Below are positions 17,633 to 27,245 of a stretch of DNA of 64,000 nucleotides, piece after piece; the stretch's first letter is position 1; each line of letters starts with the position of its first letter. The stretch is from Candidatus Binatia bacterium (GTDB taxonomy: Bacteria; Desulfobacterota; Binatia; HRBIN30), in assembly GCA_026004215.1 (NCBI GenBank), contig BPIR01000002.1, forward strand, positions 299,844 through 363,843, given 5' to 3'. The notes beneath the pieces are model-generated. The model was not told where the DNA came from. It searched no databases and saw only the letters and a program-made list of their open reading frames with translations. A program made the translations under genes and the position numbers.

Positions 17633-18052
17633 ATGGCGGACGGGCCCAAGGTGATCGGTTCAGCGGTCATACCCTGCTTGCGTTACCGAGACGCACCCAA
17701 GGCCATCGAATGGCTATGTACGACTTTTGGGTTCGAACCGCACGCGGTCCATCGTGGCTCAGATGGCACCATTGCGCACGCCGAGCTCCGGCTGGGGGCC
17801 GGAATGATCATGCTCGCCTCCGCCACACCGAACGAGTTCGGCCGTTTGATGAAGCAGCCCGAGCATGTCGGAGCTCCGGTCACTCAGTCTGTTTACGTTG
17901 TGGTGCCCGACGTCGACAGGGTTTACGGCCAGGCGGTTCGAGCTGGCGCCACGATTGCGATGGGCATTACAGACGAACCACACGGGCGGGGTTTCAGTTG
18001 CTACGACCCCGAGGGACACTTGTGGAGTTTTGGAACTTACGACCCGTGGTGA
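17633..18052 (+). CDS. VOC (glyoxalase/bleomycin-resistance) superfamily protein
   Basis: This 139-residue protein has the single beta-alpha-beta-beta-beta pair typical of the vicinal oxygen chelate fold: an N-terminal RDAPKAIEWLCTTFGFEP segment and a C-terminal FSCYDPEGHLWSFGTYDP. The likely metal ligands are the Glu/His positions of these strands. The substrate cannot be told. An AGGGAG at 17621-17626 six bases before the ATG sets the start; the frame is open further upstream without support. Confidence 0.8.
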   Translation: MADGPKVIGSAVIPCLRYRDAPKAIEWLCTTFGFEPHAVHRGSDGTIAHAELRLGAGMIMLASATPNEFGRLMKQPEHVGAPVTQSVYVVVPDVDRVYGQAVRAGATIAMGITDEPHGRGFSCYDPEGHLWSFGTYDPW

Positions 18053-18173
18053 TGCCGAAAAAGCATGGTGCCGCACCGGCCCAGCCGATGCGGCACCGCT
18101 CTTGCCCAGTGTTCTCGACCGTATCCGCTGTTTCGGACGATCCGAGATTGTACCCCGATGCGGTCCCAGCCGA

Positions 18174-18392
18174 CTACGCGGCCACTACGGCATCCGCGAT
18201 CCTGGCCCGGGGCCGTGGCGGTAGAGGCCGATAGCGGTCACGCCAAGCGCGCCAGCAAGCCTGACAGAGGTCGTGCCGGCGGTCCCACCGGAAGCGGCCC
18301 ATGTAACAGTACTTGGCCGGGCGCTGGCCGCAACTGCGGCAGATTTTGAGGTCCTTCCGTCTTCTCACCTTGAGTGGTTTGGCGTTGGTCAT
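18174..18392 (-). CDS. Small four-Cys zinc-finger protein
   Basis: This 72-residue basic protein has C-x2-C at ICRSCGQ and C-x2-C at LCQACWRAW, separated by an aromatic and Arg-rich stretch (YCYMGRFRWDRRH). This is the layout of a small zinc ribbon. It is rich in Arg, so nucleic-acid or ribosome binding is possible, but no family was recognised. The start lacks a well-placed ribosome site. It sits between convergent transcription from the VOC gene and the copper monooxygenase-like gene. Confidence 0.5.
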   Translation of the reverse strand: MTNAKPLKVRRRKDLKICRSCGQRPAKYCYMGRFRWDRRHDLCQACWRAWRDRYRPLPPRPRARIADAVVAA

Positions 18393-18560
18393 GGCTCAGA
18401 AGGCTACTCCCGCAGAAGGCGGAAATGCAAGGGCAAGGCTCGCGGGACCGCAGCTTGGCAATGTTACCGCCAACGATTGGCCGCCATGCCCAACTCGCCG
18501 GGCACCTCGGGCAACCCCAACCGCCAGGGTTGCCCGAGGGACCAAAGCCAGCGCGACCCA

Positions 18561-20552
18561 CTATGGGGCGATGTAGTACTGCCCCATTAAGATGAACATC
18601 TCGTCCTCGGTGGTCACTCCACCGGTCAGCGGGCAGGCATCGCACAAGCCGTCACCCGCTCCCTCGCTGCTGTCGCACGAGGCGTTGCGTTGCCGTTGAT
18701 TGTTGCCCGAACACGGCGCGCCTACCTTTCCCGCAACGCAATGAGTCGGCGTCTGGCACGGGCCGCCTACGCCGGGAATCGGTACCGGTGGTACCGGCGA
18801 GGTGGATTTCCGCTTCACCTCCTCGGGGTTGGTAAAGCCGTTGTCGTACAGCGCACAGTACGTGAAGGTGCGCTCACTGTCCGAAAGGGCATCGTACTTT
18901 CGCGGCGGGTCGAAGGGAAGCACTACCGGATCGTTGTAAATCAAGCTCACGTACAGCAAGCTCTCGTTGGGGTCGCGTTCCATCGGGCTCGGAGCGCCCG
19001 ACAATACCGCGTTTACACCCCGCAAAATCTCCTCGACCGTTACGGAGCCGTCATCGTTGACATCCGCATCGACGCACCCCCTGATGCTTTCTTCTCCCAA
19101 CGCGACCCGCACAGCCCGAACGATTTCGCTGACCACCACCTCACCGTTTTCGTCGCAATCACCCGCGCGCTGGCGTTTGAACGCCTTGCACGGGTAGCCC
19201 TGGCACACGTCGGGACTCGTAAAGTCGTAGCCCAGCGGGCTGCAAGCCTGCCCGGCGTTCGGACCTCCTTGGCAGGAAAACTCACCCTCGAAGGTCCGCC
19301 ACCGCTTCATGCGCTTATGGGCGTGGGAGCTCAGCTCGAACAACCGGGCAAAGCGTGGCAGCGTATAGTGACTGCAAATCTCCTTTGTTTGAAAGGGAGG
19401 GACGGGCGTCATTTTGAAGATCGTGCGCGTATCGAAAATCTGCAGCGACGGCGTCACTTGCTCCTCGGGCGGGGCAAATTCGAAGTTCAACCACGCCCGC
19501 AATAATCCCGGTTTGTCGGTCAAATTGAACGCGTGCGAATTCCAAATGATCATGCCTCGGATGGGCACCTCGCGGTAGACTCCGTGCGGAAAACGAAACT
19601 CCGAAGCGGTTTCCTGCGTACCCGTGAAGCCGGACGAGGCCAGCCCCAGATTGAGATCTTGCGGGCCAAAACCAATACACGCAATGCTGTTGACGGGGGG
19701 CGTGGCGCAAATTCCCTCGCCACAAAACGTCAGGTCTGTGGGATCGCAGGGCGTACCGTCCCTCTCTCCACCACGACAGGAGAACTGCCCCCATTCCGGG
19801 TCGTTCGGTGGTGTTTTACCGGTGTACAAACTCACGATCAGGTGATGGCTCAACGGATCCTGCCGGATCTCGTTCCGCCTGTAGCGGAAGGTATCGCCAT
19901 TCGGGCCGCGAAACTGCGGCGGCACTTGGTCGCTCACGTCGTAGTAACTGACAAAGCAAGTTTCCCTCTCGGAGTGCGGCGCCAGAGTGTACGGGGGCAT
20001 GCGAATCTGAATTCCCTGGCCCGGAGGCGGCGGATCCAAGGGCTTGATGGCGATCGGCTCCGGAGGCGGCAGGCAAGCATCGAGAAGTTCCCCGGTACCC
20101 GCTACGACCCCCTCGCGTGGGGCACCTGCTTCGATCCAGCGGCGAATGGCTTCGAGTTCGTCGCGGCTCAACGCCGGCAAGGGGTCGAGCGGCATCGGTC
20201 GCAACGGTGCCTGATACTGATTCGGAAGAGTTTTCGCCGCGAGATTGATGAACAACAGGCTCAAGTCGCGCCTTCCCGGCACGACTCGCTTCCAACCCGG
20301 AAGAATCGGCGAGGAGACGTCAATCAAGTTGTCGTAAGCTGCCTCGGCGCGTAAATCCAAGCCGCCGGAGCGAGCCTCGCCGTGGCATACCTGGTTGGTG
20401 CAGCCTTTGTTTTCGAATATCGCGCGTTGAATCAGCTCGTAAGTGCTAGAGAAATTGTTCGAGCACTCCTCCGCCCGCGCAAGGCTCGCGCCCGCGAGCC
20501 ACACACTCGCGAGCAGAGTCAACCCCAGTCCGATCGGTCGTTCCCTCCGCAT
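18561..20552 (-). CDS. Secreted copper type II monooxygenase-like protein with inserted EF-hand (dockerin-like) module
   Basis: This 663-residue protein has a signal peptide ending around SLARA. An N-terminal Planctomycete-cytochrome-like segment follows, with C-x4-C-H at residues 51-57. The core resembles peptidylglycine/dopamine monooxygenases: HH at 236-237 and His340 fit the first copper site. His410 and His412 (SSHAHKRM) with Met652 in the TTEDEM segment fit the second. A conserved YCALYDNG precedes that Met. Between the HxH motif and the C-terminal half, at about 463-519, sits a paired calcium-binding EF-hand module (CDENGEVVVSEI and VNDDGSVTVEEI). Substrate unknown. It probably hydroxylates a small organic molecule in the periplasm or outside. 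Confidence 0.7.
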   Translation of the reverse strand: MRRERPIGLGLTLLASVWLAGASLARAEECSNNFSSTYELIQRAIFENKGCTNQVCHGEARSGGLDLRAEAAYDNLIDVSSPILPGWKRVVPGRRDLSLLFINLAAKTLPNQYQAPLRPMPLDPLPALSRDELEAIRRWIEAGAPREGVVAGTGELLDACLPPPEPIAIKPLDPPPPGQGIQIRMPPYTLAPHSERETCFVSYYDVSDQVPPQFRGPNGDTFRYRRNEIRQDPLSHHLIVSLYTGKTPPNDPEWGQFSCRGGERDGTPCDPTDLTFCGEGICATPPVNSIACIGFGPQDLNLGLASSGFTGTQETASEFRFPHGVYREVPIRGMIIWNSHAFNLTDKPGLLRAWLNFEFAPPEEQVTPSLQIFDTRTIFKMTPVPPFQTKEICSHYTLPRFARLFELSSHAHKRMKRWRTFEGEFSCQGGPNAGQACSPLGYDFTSPDVCQGYPCKAFKRQRAGDCDENGEVVVSEIVRAVRVALGEESIRGCVDADVNDDGSVTVEEILRGVNAVLSGAPSPMERDPNESLLYVSLIYNDPVVLPFDPPRKYDALSDSERTFTYCALYDNGFTNPEEVKRKSTSPVPPVPIPGVGGPCQTPTHCVAGKVGAPCSGNNQRQRNASCDSSEGAGDGLCDACPLTGGVTTEDEMFILMGQYYIAP

Positions 20553-20785
20553 ATTTTCTCCTTGTCAGTTCGGCTGCCGACCTACAGGCGCGACAATTTG
20601 TCATAATTGCATCGCACTTCGGATTCAAACAAGAAAGTGGGCCCGCTCGAAAATCCCACCTCAGCCCCCTTTCCTCCCGCCTGAGCGGTCAATTTTCCCG
20701 CCCGAAGTGCAAGCCGAGCGCCGCGCCAAACCTGTCCTCCGCAGTTTCCGCGGCACGTATCATCCGCGCATCTTGCCACGCCGGG
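20553..20785. other. Short gene-free spacer
   Basis: These 233 bases hold the upstream region of the copper monooxygenase-like gene (its ribosome site overlaps 20553-20565) and the 3' end of the radical SAM gene. No RNA fold or repeat was recognised. Confidence 0.4.
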
Positions 20786-22484
20786 CTAAAGGGCTGACGA
20801 GCTGCTCAAGGGAGAGAGATCGTAGTTGGGGTGAATGATGGGTTCGGCAGGGTGGTCTTCGCGGTTGGTGTTGCGGTCAAAATGCTCCAGCAAGTTCGGG
20901 CGGCCGGCGATGCGGTCCACCTGACGGGTCTTCCAGCGAGCGAGGCGTTGCACCCACCGTGTCGCGCGAGCCACTTGCCGCACGTGTTCCTTGACGAAAC
21001 CGTTGTTCATCAGCCGCCGGATCAGCCACAGCGGGAAACCGTGCACCGCCAGGGTGTACAACACGTCCCAATACAATGCGTCGGGTGCCCGATGCTGCAT
21101 CAGCGCGCCGCCCCACAAGCGGTAGCCTTTTTCGGCACGGTCCTCGACGTCATCGCGGGTGATGTACCCGTCGCGCAGCGCGCGTTCCGTCAGTTCGACT
21201 CCGGGGAAATACGTGAGCGAGAAGAAATTTGCGTAGAACGGCTTGGGTAGGCGCGCGAGCAGCTCGACCGTCGCCCAGCGATCCTCCACCGTTTCGTAGG
21301 GATTATCCAGAATAAAATCGAGATTGCGCACGATCCCATACTTGGCCAAGAGCCGGCAAGCAGAGACGATGGTTTCGTCCGACGTTTCTCGTTCGTAACA
21401 ATCACGGCGGATGCGCTCGGAGCCCGATTGGATCCCCATCGTCGTGCACCACAATCCGGCCGCGCGCATCAGCCGAACCTTCTGTTCGTCCACCATCCCG
21501 GGAAAGGAAAAAAATCACGAACGGAAGACCAATTTCCGCCTTGTAGCGCTCGCAAAACTCTTCCAGCCACGGGCGCGGCGGCGCGAAAATGTCGTCGCTA
21601 AAGGCGACGGCCCGCAAGTGCCGGCGTTGAGCCTTGGCCATGCGCAGCTCGGCCAACACATGCTCCACACCGCGCCGCCGCAAGTACGTTCCCAACCCTT
21701 GTGCGGCCGGCCGGGTAAAGTTGTGGATGCAAAACGTGCACTGAAAGGGGCAGCCCCGCACCGCCATGATGTCGTAACTCACGGCGGCCTCGTCCCAGCG
21801 CGCCACATCCCGCCACCGCCCATTGCCGAGATAGTACTTGTTAGCGGGCGATAGGTCGGGCAGCGGTAAGACGTCGAGATTAGGAATCAGCGGCCAGGGA
21901 GGGTTTTTCACGCTGGTGTCGCCGCGGCGAACCCAACACCCGCGCAAATCGCTCCAATCCTCCCCCCGGCCCAAGCGATCGGTTAGATCCGCGAGGACAT
22001 ATTCACCCTCTCCGCGGCACACGATGTCGGCATACTGGAGACAATCTTCGCTGCAGGTTTGGGCATGGATTCCGCCCCAAATAACGACCGGCTTCGCCGC
22101 CGCCTTGATTCGTTGCGTCAAGCGTGCGGCAAGCTGGAAATAGGTGGACCACACGCTGACCGCTAGCAGGTCCGGTTGCAGGCGCGTCACCAAATCCACC
22201 ACCATGTCCTCTTCTGCGGGCGATGGCGGCACGTAGGTGAAGTAGTTCTTGAAGTAGACCGAATGCACTTCGTGGCCGCGTTGTCGGAGTAGCGCGTGAA
22301 AGATCCGCAGGGCGTGCGACTCGTAGTTGTAAAAGGTCAGCAGCACCACGCGCAGCGGCCGCCCTCGGGCTGGGGCTGCCAAGTCGATCGGCAAGGGTTC
22401 GGCCGGGCCCATGGAACTGCTGGGTACCACAGGAACGTCGGGTTTGCCAAGAAAGGATTTCCCTCTCTCCCTCAGATCGCCCAC
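20786..22484 (-). pseudogene. B12-binding radical SAM protein, interrupted by a frameshift
   Basis: The first 1 kb encodes a cobalamin-binding domain (VVLLTFYNYESHALRIF, then WGGIHAQ and GEGEYVL) and a radical SAM domain with the cluster motif C-x3-C-x2-C at RGCPFQCTFC. At about 21500-21515 the frame is lost near a run of seven A (T on the coding strand). From 21496 the next frame continues the same protein (VDEQKVRLMRAAGLW, then GIQSGSERIRRD). Removing one base joins them into about 565 residues. Family members modify lipids, hopanoids or tetrapyrroles, but the substrate here is unknown. Either the gene is broken or the base count in the homopolymer is wrong. Confidence 0.75.
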
Positions 22485-22550
22485 GGCTCTTACCGGAAAC
22501 TTGCCTCCCTCTCTCCCACCGGGTGTCCATTTCCAGGGTCCCGCACTCCA

Positions 22551-22612
22551 CCCTCTCCCTCTGGGAGAGGGTGGCCCGTAGGGCCGGGTGAGGGTGGCCC
22601 GTAGGGCCGGGA
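22551..22612. repeat. Intergenic palindrome plus two tandem 23-base units
   Basis: The palindrome CCCTCTCC-CTCTG-GGAGAGGG (22551-22571) runs into two head-to-tail units, each containing GAGGGTGGCCCGTAGGGCCGGG (22567-22589 and 22590-22612). Similar CTCTCCC/GGGAGAGGG-GGGTGAGGG repeats are scattered in many proteobacterial genomes. It lies between the hybrid kinase and the radical SAM gene, both on the minus strand. Confidence 0.75.
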
Positions 22613-22661
22613 AAGGGCGGCGCGCAGTGCGGGACGCGCGCTACCACCGACCGATGCTATT

Positions 22662-25262
22662 CTACTCGCCACACACGACGCCGTACGCGTAGGGGTTCGG
22701 TGCGGTCGTCTCCTTCTCCCGCTTGATCACCTCTTGGAGCGCGGCAAACAAAGCCTCCGCGCGCACTGGTTTGGCAAGGTAGGCGTCCGCTCCCGCGGCG
22801 AGACAGCGATCGCGATCTTCCGCCCAAGCGTCGGCTGTCAACACAACGATCGGCACTCGCTCCGCCCGACGAGCATAGGCCGATCCGTTTGCTTCGCGGT
22901 GGCGAACGATTCTCGTCAGTTCGATGCCGCCGAGCTTGGGCATCTGCAGGTCGACGAGCAAAACATCGAAGCGATCGGTTTCCAACACGGTAAGCGCGGC
23001 TTCACCATCCCCGGCAACGACAACCTCGTGGCCCTCTTTTTCCAACAAGCGCCGCAGAACCAACTGATTGACCGGGTGGTCTTCCACCACCAGCACTCGC
23101 CAAGTGGACGATTTGTCGCCGCCGCGTTCGAGCGTGGAAGTAGCCGGAGCCGATTCCCCTGTACGAGGGCTCTCCGCGTCTGCGGGCAACGCCGGCAGCG
23201 CGACGTGGAAGGCGCTGCCTTGACCCACTGTGCTCTCGGCCCACACTCGTCCGCCCATGGCCTCTGCAAATCGGCGCACGATCGCGAGGCCGAGCCCGGT
23301 TCCCCCGCCTCGTCGGCCCGTCTCCGTTTGGCAAAAGGGCTCGAAGATGCGCTGCAAATCTTCCGGTGCGATGCCGGGGCCGGTGTCGCGCACGACAATG
23401 TGCAAATGGGTGGACCCTTCAGCTTCGCTTCCCCAGCGGGCTTCGAGACGCACGCTTCCTCGGCTCGTAAACTTGACGGCATTACCTACCAGGTTCACGA
23501 GCACCTGCCGCAACGCCTTCGCGTCTATGTGGATCATCGCCGGCACGGAGGCGTCGATATCCAAGACCAGTGCAACCCCTTTCTGGCTCGCACGCGCGCG
23601 GAACATGCGGCAAACGTCCTCGAACGTGTCGCGACAGCGCACCGTACTCGGACGCAGCTCCAGCCTCCCGGACTCGATGCGCGAAAGCTCGAGCAAGTCG
23701 GTCAGTAAAACCAACAGGGCTTCTCCCGACGCCATCGCCGTGTCCACGTACTCCTTCTGCTCGGCAGTCAGCTCGGTCTTTTGGAGCAAGCTCAACATGC
23801 CCAACACGCCGGTGAGAGGGGTGCGAATTTCGTGGCTCATGCTGGCGAGGAACACTGTCTTCGCGCGCGTGGCCGCTTCGGCAACTTCCTTGGCGCGGAG
23901 GAGGTCGCTCTCGAGGCGCTTGCGCTCGGTCACATCGTCAATGAGCGACACGAAATGCACCGGCAGTCCGAACGAGTCGCGCACTAAGCCCACGTGCAGG
24001 CGCGCGAACACCAATTGCCCGTCTCGCCGCACGTAGCGCTTCTCCATCACGTAAGTGTCTCGCTTGCCCTCCAGGCACTCGGCCACCAGCGCGAGGTCCG
24101 GCCCCAAGTCATCTGGATACGTGAGCGACTGAAAATCCCTTTGGAGCAACTCTTCTTCCGAATACGCAAGCATTTGGCATAACGCAGAGTTGACGCGCAA
24201 AAAGCGGCCGTCCGGAGCGACGAGCGCGATCCCGATGGGGGCGCGTTCGAAGGTGCTGCGAAAGCGGGCCTCGCTTTGCCGGAGCTCCTCCACGATCTTT
24301 ACCCGGTCGGTAATGTCGCGAAACACGAAGTGGAACCCTTCGACGAGGTTTCCTCGTTTTTGGAGCTGTGCGGTTTGACTGAACCACTTTCGCTCTCCGC
24401 GAGCCGTCACCAAGGGAACCTCGCGGAAAGTCTGCGGTATTCGGTCGCGGTACTGTTGCGCGTAGTACGACTTGACATCTTCGCGTGCAGCGGGTGCTAC
24501 CAAGTCGAGAAAAGAACGTTGCAAGAGAAGCTCTCTCGTCGTGCCCAACAGGTCGGCCGCAGCGGCGTTGGCAAACAAGATCCGGCCATTGATGTCCGTG
24601 CGCAAGATTCCCTCGGCAGCGTTTTCCACCAGCTCGCGGTACGAGGCACTGACTTCCTCCGCTTGCTCCGCCCTCTGGATGGCTTCCCAGTGTACCTGCT
24701 CGACGTCGCGGGCCACGCGCAGGGAAACGCCCAAGGCCACCACGACTGCCACGCCCCATGGGCTAGCGAGCTCTGATAGGGAACTCCCAGTGGAGTGCAG
24801 CAAGGCAGCAAAAATTAGGAACGTCGCGATCACGAGCGTGCCCTGAGGTTTGAGTCCCCAAGGAACGACGGCTGGCAAGACCAAGGGAAACGTTGCGAAC
24901 ACAAGGACAGCCAAACTGATGTCGTTCTCCATCCACGCGCCCAAGCCGACGCCAGCAACCACACACAGGGCAACAAAAAGGCCCACGGCCACCGCCTTGG
25001 TTCGCGCGAACTGGTGGCGCAGCAACTCTGCTTCGGCAAGAAGCAGACCAGCCAAGGCAAGCATGATCCCGAGGGAAACGGAGGGGGACGAGTCTCTCCC
25101 CGCCAGGGCATCCAAACCGCCGATAACCAGAAACGCGATCGCAGCTAAGGGAGCGGCCTGCTGGATGCGCCTCGCGATCGACTCCCTGTGCCCGAGGCGC
25201 ACTTTTGCCGCCACATCGGGCGCGAGCTTCTGCGCCGGACCGGCAACCGCAAAAGGAAACAT
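22662..25262 (-). CDS. Hybrid sensor histidine kinase (membrane, PAS-PAS-HisKA-HATPase-REC)
   Basis: This 866-residue protein has five or six N-terminal membrane helices (about residues 30-200). Two PAS domains follow (about 220-340 and 345-460, the first starting YRELVENAAEGIL). The dimerisation domain has the phosphorylated His477 in SMSHEIRTPL, and the ATPase domain has NAVKF, DTGPGIAP and GTGLGLAI boxes. A receiver domain follows from about 720, with phosphoacceptor Asp771 (LVDLQMP) and Lys in LAKP. The ATG at 25262 has CTGGAGGG seven bases upstream. The signal is unknown. No partner regulator is adjacent, so phosphate may pass to an unlinked protein. Confidence 0.92.
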   Translation of the reverse strand: MFPFAVAGPAQKLAPDVAAKVRLGHRESIARRIQQAAPLAAIAFLVIGGLDALAGRDSSPSVSLGIMLALAGLLLAEAELLRHQFARTKAVAVGLFVALCVVAGVGLGAWMENDISLAVLVFATFPLVLPAVVPWGLKPQGTLVIATFLIFAALLHSTGSSLSELASPWGVAVVVALGVSLRVARDVEQVHWEAIQRAEQAEEVSASYRELVENAAEGILRTDINGRILFANAAAADLLGTTRELLLQRSFLDLVAPAAREDVKSYYAQQYRDRIPQTFREVPLVTARGERKWFSQTAQLQKRGNLVEGFHFVFRDITDRVKIVEELRQSEARFRSTFERAPIGIALVAPDGRFLRVNSALCQMLAYSEEELLQRDFQSLTYPDDLGPDLALVAECLEGKRDTYVMEKRYVRRDGQLVFARLHVGLVRDSFGLPVHFVSLIDDVTERKRLESDLLRAKEVAEAATRAKTVFLASMSHEIRTPLTGVLGMLSLLQKTELTAEQKEYVDTAMASGEALLVLLTDLLELSRIESGRLELRPSTVRCRDTFEDVCRMFRARASQKGVALVLDIDASVPAMIHIDAKALRQVLVNLVGNAVKFTSRGSVRLEARWGSEAEGSTHLHIVVRDTGPGIAPEDLQRIFEPFCQTETGRRGGGTGLGLAIVRRFAEAMGGRVWAESTVGQGSAFHVALPALPADAESPRTGESAPATSTLERGGDKSSTWRVLVVEDHPVNQLVLRRLLEKEGHEVVVAGDGEAALTVLETDRFDVLLVDLQMPKLGGIELTRIVRHREANGSAYARRAERVPIVVLTADAWAEDRDRCLAAGADAYLAKPVRAEALFAALQEVIKREKETTAPNPYAYGVVCGE

Positions 25263-25407
25263 AATACAACCCTCCAGCAAACCGGATACCACGTATCGGC
25301 GGGCGAGGCGGCAAGCCGAATCGCCCCCCGCCGCCTCCGAACGCGCGTCAATTGCCGAGAAACCCTGGGCTGTTGTTACAACGCCGCCGCCATTTCCGTC
25401 CGGGAGC
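25263..25407. other. Upstream region of the hybrid kinase
   Basis: It holds the kinase ribosome site (25271-25277) and presumably its promoter, though no confident -35/-10 pair was found. The 441-base gap 25263-25703 otherwise consists of the repeats listed separately and unassigned sequence at 25481-25620. Confidence 0.4.
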
Positions 25408-25480
25408 AGCGCCTCGGGCGACCACAAGGGTCGCCCTACAACGTCCAGGGAGGGGCCGGCCGCAGGCCGGGTGAGGGCGC
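25408..25480. repeat. Intergenic hairpin repeat, copy B
   Basis: The core hairpin GCGACCACAAGGGTCGC (25418-25434) is followed by TACAACGTCCAGGGAGG and GGCCGGCCGCAGGCCGGGTGAGGG. The hairpin recurs exactly, in reverse orientation, at 42749-42765. The ACAACGT and CCGCAGGCCGGG modules recur in copies A (9596) and C (25621). Confidence 0.75.
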
Positions 25481-25620
25481 GATGAAACGGCTAGCGGCCA
25501 ACAGTGACCAGCGAGCGGCGAGCGATAAGGGGTGAGGGGCGAGTCGGGAGTGGCGAATAGCGGATGGCGCGGAGGCCATAGGGGGGCGTGCCGTGGCCCA
25601 TCACCTATTCTGGGGGAAGG

Positions 25621-25693
25621 GACGATCGTGCAGTGTCGGGGTGCACGGCGGTGCGCCCCGACAACGTTCAGGGAGAAGTCGGCCGCAGGCCGG
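25621..25693. repeat. Intergenic hairpin repeat, copy C
   Basis: This is a close match to copy A at 9596 over about 73 bases, with the central inverted repeat GGGGTGCACGGCGGTGCGCCCC. It ends ten bases before the stop of the minus-strand secreted protein gene, so it may be transcribed with it as a 3' hairpin. Confidence 0.75.
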
Positions 25694-25703
25694 GCCTGCC
25701 CGT

Positions 25704-27245
25704 TCACGCTGCAGGGCAACCAAAGAGGGCGTGGGAGACGGCCAGCAGCAGCTCGTCAATGGTGACCGTACCGTCGCCATCGCGGTCTATCGTCTCGCAG
25801 GCAGCGAGACTCCCTTCCCCCAACGCCGCGCGCACACCGAGGACGATTTCCTCGACCGTGACCACTCCGTCTCGGTTGCAATCGCCTGGGCATGCAGCCG
25901 GCGGGGCCCCAGCCACTTCCACCACCATTTCGCGCGGCCAGCCGAGATTGCCCGCTTGGTCGCGCAGCCGCACCTTGACGAGTGTTTGCCCCGGGCGAAA
26001 TGCCGATGGAGTCGCGATGACCGCGCAGAACTGCACCGTGCTGCGGGGCGACACGAAGTGGTCGGTTCCATCGGGGAACGACGTACAAGCATAGTCCGGT
26101 TCGTCGCGACCCAAGGGCTGCAACGTCCCGTCATCCACACGGCAACCGAAATCGTTGACGGCCCGTACGACGCTGGCCAAATCTACAAACTCCAGGTTCG
26201 GAGTTGCAGGCACGCCGCCCAGCACCGGTGGAGTGTGATCGCACAGCGCGGGGTTCCCATCGCCGAGCGGTCGGGAGAACAACACCTGCAGATCGGGCCA
26301 GCCATCTGCGCCAAACGCCCTCAAGCCCACGGGCACGCCGCTGCGACCCGGCTGCCCCTCGGCGACGAAGAAAAAGCCCGCACCACCGGGGACCCGATAC
26401 ACGGGACGGCCTTCGGCATCGTACGCGTCGGGCAACAGCGGCCGTCCGTCCGCACGGGCCAAACCCAAATACGTCACCTCGGGCCCGGAGGGGCAAGCCG
26501 GCGCGTCGAAGGCAATCCAGTAGGGCTGATCGTCTGGCTTTCCGCAACTGCTGACGAGAAGCGTGTACTGCCCCGTCACTGGAGCGCGCAATGCCACCCT
26601 TCCACCGCAAGAATCTGCGCGCCCGAGCGCTCTGCCATCCGGCGTGTACAAACGCAGGCGGATTCTTTGCTCGCCGTTGCGCGGCAGGCCTTGGCCGGCC
26701 CATATGGCAATGTCGTCGCCGGCACGTGCCAAGAACGTGTACGCGTGCGTTTGCCCGGGTGTGGAGAAACGGCGCACGAACGGTACCGTCCCACACGGAA
26801 GCGGCTTCCCGCAGTTCGCAGCGCCTGCGGACACCACCGATGCGGTAAGCACGAAGCGACCCGCGTCGCGACCGAAGCAGTCGGATACTTCGACCTCCAA
26901 ATCTTCGGATCGCCGGGCGTCAGCCATGACGGATCCACTGCATGTCGTCCCATGATCCACCTTGAGTTTGAGCAAATCCAGTGTGCCGGAAATATCGAGG
27001 ACGTCCACGACAACCTTGGCGCTCGCAGGCAGCCCGACCAGCACGTACTGGCGTTCTTCCTGCCGGCCTCCGCCGAGGGTACCGACCACGGGCTGGCCGC
27101 ACTGGATGACTTCGGCGCTGTCATCTGCACGGGCAGCGCCCGAACCACCCACCCAACCGGCACTCACACAAAAGCAAGTGACGGCTACCCACATGCCCGC
27201 GCGGGCAAGCGGCGCAGTACGAACGAACGATGCGAGCGAGCTCAA
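25704..27245 (-). CDS. Secreted protein with a novel domain and C-terminal paired EF-hand module
   Basis: This 513-residue protein has a signal peptide ending GSGAARA and two N-terminal PPC-like beta domains (about 40-245). A domain of about 190 residues starting EVTYLGLARADG follows, and then a C-terminal calcium-binding pair (GDCNRDGVVTVEEIVLGVRA and IDRDGDGTVTIDELLLAVSH). The middle domain is clearly related to the C-terminus of the Pro/Thr-rich protein at 55123. A TTG at 27245 overlaps the anti-sigma stop as TTGA with AGGA nine bases upstream; this start gives a clean signal peptide. Third gene of a sigma/anti-sigma operon, so it is probably part of that regulon. Confidence 0.75.
   Translation of the reverse strand: MSSLASFVRTAPLARAGMWVAVTCFCVSAGWVGGSGAARADDSAEVIQCGQPVVGTLGGGRQEERQYVLVGLPASAKVVVDVLDISGTLDLLKLKVDHGTTCSGSVMADARRSEDLEVEVSDCFGRDAGRFVLTASVVSAGAANCGKPLPCGTVPFVRRFSTPGQTHAYTFLARAGDDIAIWAGQGLPRNGEQRIRLRLYTPDGRALGRADSCGGRVALRAPVTGQYTLLVSSCGKPDDQPYWIAFDAPACPSGPEVTYLGLARADGRPLLPDAYDAEGRPVYRVPGGAGFFFVAEGQPGRSGVPVGLRAFGADGWPDLQVLFSRPLGDGNPALCDHTPPVLGGVPATPNLEFVDLASVVRAVNDFGCRVDDGTLQPLGRDEPDYACTSFPDGTDHFVSPRSTVQFCAVIATPSAFRPGQTLVKVRLRDQAGNLGWPREMVVEVAGAPPAACPGDCNRDGVVTVEEIVLGVRAALGEGSLAACETIDRDGDGTVTIDELLLAVSHALFGCPAA

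Noticed and set aside
18574..18700. Extra Cys pairs at the C-terminus of the copper protein as haem sites
   Set aside because: No C-x2-C-H motif is present there; the cysteines look like disulfides.
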